The position numbers and the translations under genes are program-made. From Sipunculus nudus (lineage: Eukaryota > Annelida > Sipuncula > Golfingiida > Sipunculidae), in assembly GCA_026874595.1 (NCBI GenBank), contig CM049319.1:65092417-65156416 (forward strand): a stretch of 64,000 nt of DNA, given 5' to 3'. How positions within the stretch are numbered: the stretch's first letter is position 1; every line of letters begins with the position of its first letter. Below the pieces are notes generated by a model. That model had not been told where the DNA came from. It worked only from the letters and a program-made list of their open reading frames with translations, and made no database searches. Positions 63,101 through 64,000 of this stretch are shown here, in pieces.

Positions 63101-63539
63101 AACTGATTATGGCACTGCAAGATCAATCATCAGATCTTTGACATCAACCCAACCAATCATTGGTAATAATTGATCACTATCATCTAGTGTTATATGTCTG
63201 TAATTCCCTGTGACATTCTATCCAACATAACAAAGGAGTTATGACTCAGATAAACTCTAAGCATCGTAATATTACAAATAACACATTACAAATAAACAGC
63301 TACAACTATGACCTAGTCTGTCTATCAAATCAACTGACCGTGTGTACTCACTTGGACCGTAGTATTATCCACTTTGACTGCCCTTTTCTGACGCTGTCCT
63401 GTGGAGCCACCATCTGCATTTTCTTGTTGTTGACTTCCTTGTCTCTGGTAGCCACGTTCATACAGACGAGCAAATGACCATTCCATGCGGGACCGAAATT
63501 GTAACAGAGTTACATTTTGATTGAGAGGCACTTTAATCA
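33220..63539 (-). CDS. KIAA1549: KIAA1549/KIAA1549L family membrane protein, 3' part
   Basis: Single-pass type I membrane protein. Join (descending) 63539-63352, 62064-61875, 61243-61014, 59117-58727, 58109-57958, 56847-56757, 56344-56230, 54514-54349, then 50835-50633 or 43035-42899, then 42386-42297, 39744-39686, 37982-37861, 33906-33220. All junction phases agree; 893 aa with the first alternative, 871 with the second. The order is: SEA-like membrane-proximal ectodomain, TM helix, then a long cytoplasmic region with basic and low-complexity stretches. Recognition rests on motifs I recall from the vertebrate family: GFD-x-A just after the TM, a basic R-N-K-x-R-x-R-A-K-R segment, D-A-R-Q-x-M-H-x-LLDDAF, and the C-terminal ELLRLSQ. 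Invertebrates are expected to have one gene for the KIAA1549/KIAA1549L pair. Vertebrate members are poorly understood; KIAA1549 is known from fusions with BRAF in pilocytic astrocytoma and from retinal disease. The 5' exons lie beyond the window. Confidence 0.92.
33917..34756. repeat. 18-bp minisatellite beside the last KIAA1549-like acceptor
   Basis: About 46 copies of 'tgactatgatacacagta' with base variants and a few 1-4 bp length changes. It begins about 10 bp from the splice acceptor of the terminal exon. The period is divisible by 3, which leaves several frames open on both strands (YDYDTQ on +, HSHTVC/IVILCI types on -). Confidence 0.92.
34757..35640 (+). pseudogene. Ty3/gypsy-type integrase remnant
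   Basis: Fragments in two or three frames show, in order, a C-x-x-C zinc-finger end, the first catalytic Asp in GTDLF, the second in VIDNSPHY, a Glu in an F-I-E-Q-T-I context, and a longer downstream region with the W-K-x-Q and Y-H-D-Q patterns seen after the core. Stops and frameshifts break it in several places, so it is inactive. No LTRs recognised. It sits in the last intron of the KIAA1549-like gene, in antisense orientation, immediately after the 18-bp array. Confidence 0.75.
35641..37120. other. Intron sequence, nothing recognised
   Basis: AT-rich intron. Around 36290-36350 are weak copies of the ATCACTATGATA-type words related to the 18-bp array. Confidence 0.3.
37121..37668. repeat. 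17-bp minisatellite
   Basis: About 32 copies of 'ctaacataaccaccctg' with CCCCA/CCCTG variants, in the last intron, about 190 bp from the donor of the preceding exon. Strongly strand-asymmetric (C/A rich on +). Confidence 0.92.
37861..37982 (-). CDS. KIAA1549: KIAA1549-like exon before the last
   Basis: 2 nt plus 40 codons, acceptor atatttacag, donor TCT|GTAAGA. Encodes PKHTPMFVSSGKASTHNG, then ENPYSVSDEAARIIPTQAS. Phases match on both sides. Confidence 0.8.
37983..39685. other. KIAA1549-like intron, nothing recognised
   Basis: AT-rich, only short ORFs without splice context. Confidence 0.35.
39686..39744 (-). CDS. KIAA1549: KIAA1549-like short exon
   Basis: 1 nt, 19 codons, 1 nt; acceptor gtatccacag, donor CATG|GTAGGA. 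Encodes DGEGSTEVHGSTQRETAHH. Accepted because both phases fit its neighbours exactly; the peptide itself is low-information. Confidence 0.7.
39745..42296. other. KIAA1549-like intron with (TA)n at 42123-42170
   Basis: AT-rich. A pure TA microsatellite near 42123-42170 is the only recognisable feature. Confidence 0.4.
42297..42386 (-). CDS. KIAA1549: KIAA1549-like exon: Ser/Lys-rich
   Basis: 1 nt, 29 codons, 2 nt; acceptor attttgtag, donor CAGAG|GTATTA. Only the phase-2 reading is open (RKNRIRPSSKGPSSKQTSV...); the phase-0 reading stops after GAG AAA AAA. This fixes which upstream splices are productive. Confidence 0.82.
42899..43035 (-). CDS. KIAA1549: KIAA1549-like alternative exon B (LLDDAF helix)
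   Basis: 45 codons plus 2 nt, acceptor ttttacag, donor AAGAG|GTCAGA. A Thr/Asp/Glu-rich lead (TDTVTTDTEEEE) then SLQDARQRMHALLDDAFSLI and RPPSK. This is the closest match to the vertebrate D-A-R-Q-x-M-H-x-LLDDAF motif. The further donor CAG|GTCTTC would put the next exon out of frame and meet a stop at once, so it was rejected. Confidence 0.85.
43433..45440. repeat. Family-2 tandem repeat, block 1
   Basis: Begins TTTTAAAACTAGAATATCGG. Monomers of about 280 bp carry 'aatgtaggtggcgccacctg' and, about 130-150 bp later, 'aggtggcgccaccagttttg', with 'gttcctgagatatgagctt' between monomers. Palindromes or one- to two-base variants at about 43568, 43727, 43857, 44006, 44136, 44284 and 44956. Right end is less clear, near a GACGG-rich stretch. 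Confidence 0.75.
44580..44629. repeat. GTCTAGAC palindrome cluster
   Basis: GTCTAGACGTCTAGAC at 44580-44595 and 44601-44616, then GTCTAGAC at 44622-44629, followed by a poly(C) run of about 16. Each 16-mer is a perfect palindrome. Confidence 0.9.
45847..50263 (-). mobile_element. Family-1 tandem-core element E4, interrupted by family 2
   Basis: Starts CAAGTGACCCATGGGTCATG, ends with (GGAC)n-rich sequence and the hairpin AGCTCAGATGACTTTCAGTC-AGCTGAGCT. The first monomer is broken at about 46020 and resumes at about 47200; the gap is family-2 block 2. The rest consists of ~336-bp monomers. It lies in the intron between alternative exons A and B of the KIAA1549-like gene. Confidence 0.78.
46021..47199. 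mobile_element. Family-2 element, block 2, inserted into E4
   Basis: Begins TTTTAAAACTAGAATACGGG, like block 1. Has about four monomers with GGTGGCGCCACC at 46443, 46594, 46724 and 46874, and ends in a 30-nt hairpin GTATCCGCAAAAC-ttc-GTTTT-GGCGGATAC at 47170-47199. Beyond it the interrupted family-1 monomer continues. Confidence 0.72.
50264..50632. other. Unique intron sequence next to alternative exon A
   Basis: Rich in GATGTCAC/GTGATATCAC words, otherwise nothing recognised. Confidence 0.3.
50633..50835 (-). CDS. KIAA1549: KIAA1549-like alternative exon A (IEDAF helix)
   Basis: 67 codons plus 2 nt, acceptor ataatgcag, donor CTT|GTAAGG. An acidic, Tyr/Trp-containing segment (ESEDDSYWDYMNHLPELE) leads to WDEAIHRLHRLIEDAFMLF and a basic end. 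The helix is equivalent to LQDARQRMHALLDDAFSLI of the exon at 42899. Phases 0 in and 2 out equal those of that exon, so one or the other can be used but joining both breaks the frame. Confidence 0.82.
50970..53702 (-). mobile_element. Family-1 tandem-core element E5 (composite)
   Basis: Reverse orientation copy closely resembling E2: distal end CAAGTGACCCAGGGGTCATG, same short monomers next to it, an internal head ending at 52324, and the final hairpin head ending at 53702. ~336-bp monomers with palindromes at about 52343, 52679, 53017 and 53350. Perfect AGGTCACAGTGACCT at 52136, 53177 and 53514. Confidence 0.78.
54349..54514 (-). CDS. KIAA1549: KIAA1549-like exon: polylysine segment
   Basis: 1 nt plus 55 codons, acceptor atttatttag, donor CAG|GTATGT. 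Begins RKKKKKRPHKRTGHQEV, a strong nuclear-localisation-like basic run that has a counterpart in vertebrate members, then an acidic/Pro segment. It ends phase 0, which both alternative downstream exons accept. Confidence 0.9.
55620..56050. repeat. ACTCGAGT/GGACTTGG-type degenerate repeat
   Basis: Words such as GACTCGAGTC, ACTCGAGTCCA and GACTTGGACT recur and produce a false Asp/Leu/Ser-rich ORF at 55937. Related, complementary words occur at 960-1100. Confidence 0.5.
56230..56344 (-). CDS. KIAA1549: KIAA1549-like exon: YQQFQDEVENILGEP block
   Basis: 2 nt, 37 codons, 2 nt; acceptor tgtgacag, donor CCTAG|GTTTGT. YQQFQDEVENILGEPPSQQE and PDVFVQQPR correspond to the family segment in which a Q-x-x-I-D-x-I-L helix is followed by P-S-V-F-x-x-P-R. 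Confidence 0.9.
56757..56847 (-). CDS. KIAA1549: KIAA1549-like exon: conserved basic helix
   Basis: 30 codons plus 1 nt, acceptor ttttttag, donor CAG|GTGGTA. LRQSLQQKADIERWRNKQRA then RKRSMRKQRS, aligning with the conserved L-R-x-K-x-x-I-E-x-x-R-N-K-x-R-x-R-A-K-R block of the family. Confidence 0.9.
56848..57957. other. KIAA1549-like intron, nothing recognised
   Basis: No repeat family or exon seen. Confidence 0.3.
57958..58109 (-). CDS. KIAA1549: KIAA1549-like exon: Pro/Thr-rich linker
   Basis: 2 nt plus 50 codons, acceptor aatttcag, donor GAG|GTCAGA. Encodes DDFNRPDD, then VKIRTTTHAIKLPPVV and QPQEPLSRDQE. Similar position and character to the Pro-rich linker before the basic segment in vertebrate members. 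Confidence 0.85.
58347..58364. repeat. Poly(G) tract
   Basis: Run of about 18 G with one interruption, in an intron of the KIAA1549-like gene. Confidence 0.85.
58727..59117 (-). CDS. KIAA1549: KIAA1549-like exon: cytoplasmic, GFDVA and basic/RS region
   Basis: 130 codons plus 1 nt, acceptor ttttcacag. Opens GFDVARTELNMEEG, equivalent to the family's GFDFA motif immediately after the membrane. It is followed by low-complexity charged sequence, a Pro/Arg patch and a KGKGRSRSRSHGPKR stretch that could act as a basic or phosphorylated module. Confidence 0.9.
59908..60110. repeat. Diverged ~43-bp repeats related to the splice-site minisatellite
   Basis: Five copies spaced about 40-44 bp of 'cagtattgtacatttacctt' followed by 'gaattcatatttattttaa'. 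They share the 'agtattgtacatttaccttgaa' core of the 34-bp array at 60522-61031, so appear to be an older expansion of the same unit. Confidence 0.75.
60522..61031 (-). repeat. 34-bp minisatellite containing the TM-exon splice donor, 15 copies
   Basis: Exactly 15 units without indels (510 bp). The unit on the gene strand reads GATAAACAGGAGTTCAAG followed by GTAAATGTACAATACT. The highest-coordinate copy overlaps the real exon end (GATAAACGGGAGTTCAAG then GTAAAT, exon end 61014); the other 14 lie in the intron just after it. Confidence 0.95.
61014..61243 (-). CDS. KIAA1549: KIAA1549-like exon: transmembrane helix
   Basis: 2 nt plus 76 codons, acceptor acttgcag. Pro-rich juxtamembrane stretch (FIPPTVPPPVENRAW), TM helix IAGAVLLVWLVLFIYF, stop-transfer KCTRA, then a polar region ending YDKREFK. 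The donor FK|GTAAAT lies inside the last copy of a 34-bp minisatellite; read-through into the intron gives VNVQY then stop. Confidence 0.93.
61244..61874. other. KIAA1549-like intron, nothing recognised
   Basis: No repeat family or exon seen. Confidence 0.3.
61875..62064 (-). CDS. KIAA1549: KIAA1549-like exon: SEA-like domain end
   Basis: 63 codons plus 1 nt, acceptor attacag, donor C|GTAAGT. It contains TNTELVYYVLRHDN and EMALELGYVVVVRAE, matching the family's pattern of L-V-Y followed later by MAL-x-LGY. Sequons: N-I-T, N-L-T. Confidence 0.88.
62065..63351. other. KIAA1549-like intron, nothing recognised
   Basis: AT-rich with short ORFs lacking splice context. Confidence 0.3.
63352..63539 (-). 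CDS. KIAA1549: KIAA1549-like exon: ectodomain with RQKR site
   Basis: 2 nt plus 62 codons (phase 1 start, phase 0 end), donor CAA|GTGAGT, acceptor atctttcag. The peptide has sequons N-V-T and N-T-T, an RSRMEWSFARLYERG helix, a Gln-rich linker and then RQKR|AV, a furin-type R-x-K-R site. This is the most 5' exon in the window; an upstream exon ending in phase 1 must exist outside it. Confidence 0.85.
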
Positions 63540-64000
63540 CTGAAAGATGAAAAGTTTTTAACCACATTTAATTTTACAACAACCGTATATTTATAAAAAA
63601 TAATGCAAGGCACTCTCCATGGCTCAGTAGTCTTTGGGGGTTGAGGAACCACTGACTTTGCATTGGCCACTACAACTACTCAGTCTACTCTCATAGCCAC
63701 ATTGGGGAATGAGCCCAGATGGCCATTGGAGGGAGCCAGGCTTGTTACCACATGTGTAACCACATAAATCCCTTACGTTTGAATGGCTAACATGTAATAA
63801 GATATATCTAATACACCATAAAAGTAAACACAAAATTGTGCTACTGTTCTGCTACAAAAAAAAAATTAATTAAAATAAAAAGAGACATATGGCACATGAA
63901 GATTCAGGATAGGGGAAATGCAGTACATTCCTCGGGCAAAGGACATTGGTCATTCTTACAATACATAGACAAATATAATTTCTGAACTAGTAATTATTTT
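63540..64000. other. KIAA1549-like intron, continues beyond window
   Basis: No further upstream exon seen before the edge. The first exon in the window begins in phase 1, so coding sequence must continue outside. Confidence 0.4.

Noticed and set aside
63600-63830. Possible further upstream KIAA1549-like exon
   Set aside because: The - strand ORF here has no acceptor/donor pair with the needed phase-1 end and shows no family motif.

Overview
This is nuclear DNA from an animal, not a prokaryote. Genes are split into short exons with GT-AG introns, and the rest is AT-rich and full of microsatellites, minisatellites and dispersed tandem-core repeats. The repeat style (hairpin-ended elements with (GTCC)n-rich flanks and a variable number of internal satellite monomers) and the gene content suggest a marine spiralian, most likely a bivalve mollusc. 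That placement is inference; no sequence search was possible.

Layout. (1) 5184-15712, + strand: a complete eight-exon tetraspanin gene (287 aa, every intron phase 0). Its large introns hold repeats. (2) 23043-25764, + strand: the 3' exons of a second tetraspanin-like four-pass membrane protein. Its TM4 is split by an intron at the same place as in gene 1. No start codon or TM1/TM2 exons were found, so it is either a neighbour with unseen exons or an alternative 3' end of gene 1. Two weaker candidate exons lie at 16.7-16.9 kb. (3) 33220-63539, - strand: the 3' two-thirds or so of a KIAA1549/KIAA1549L family gene. Thirteen successive coding blocks (fourteen exons, two of them alternatives) join with matching phases, from the membrane-proximal ectodomain through one TM helix to the conserved C-terminus. 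The 5' end lies beyond the right edge of the window. The 28.9-33.2 kb stretch probably includes its 3' UTR.

Repeats fill much of the remainder. Family 1 (about 336-bp monomers around the palindrome GGTGGCGCCACC, with a terminal hairpin) forms elements near 0-0.8, 7.1-8.9, 19.1-22.6, 27.9-28.9, 45.8-50.3 and 51.0-53.7 kb. Family 2 (about 280-bp monomers with the same palindrome twice per monomer) lies at 43.4-45.4 and 46.0-47.2 kb, the second block inserted into a family-1 element. Family 3 (about 158-bp monomers) lies at 9.0-11.35 kb. Families 1 and 3 carry perfect AGGTCAnnnTGACCT nuclear-receptor palindromes. Gypsy-type integrase remnants sit at 17.9-18.1 and 34.8-35.6 kb.

The most unusual points are: a 15-copy, 34-bp minisatellite made from an exon/intron boundary of the KIAA1549-like gene, so the true splice donor is followed by about 14 decoy donors; two phase-compatible exons encoding the same helical motif that look mutually exclusive; the tetraspanin pair; and the shared palindrome and ERE-type sites in the repeat families.
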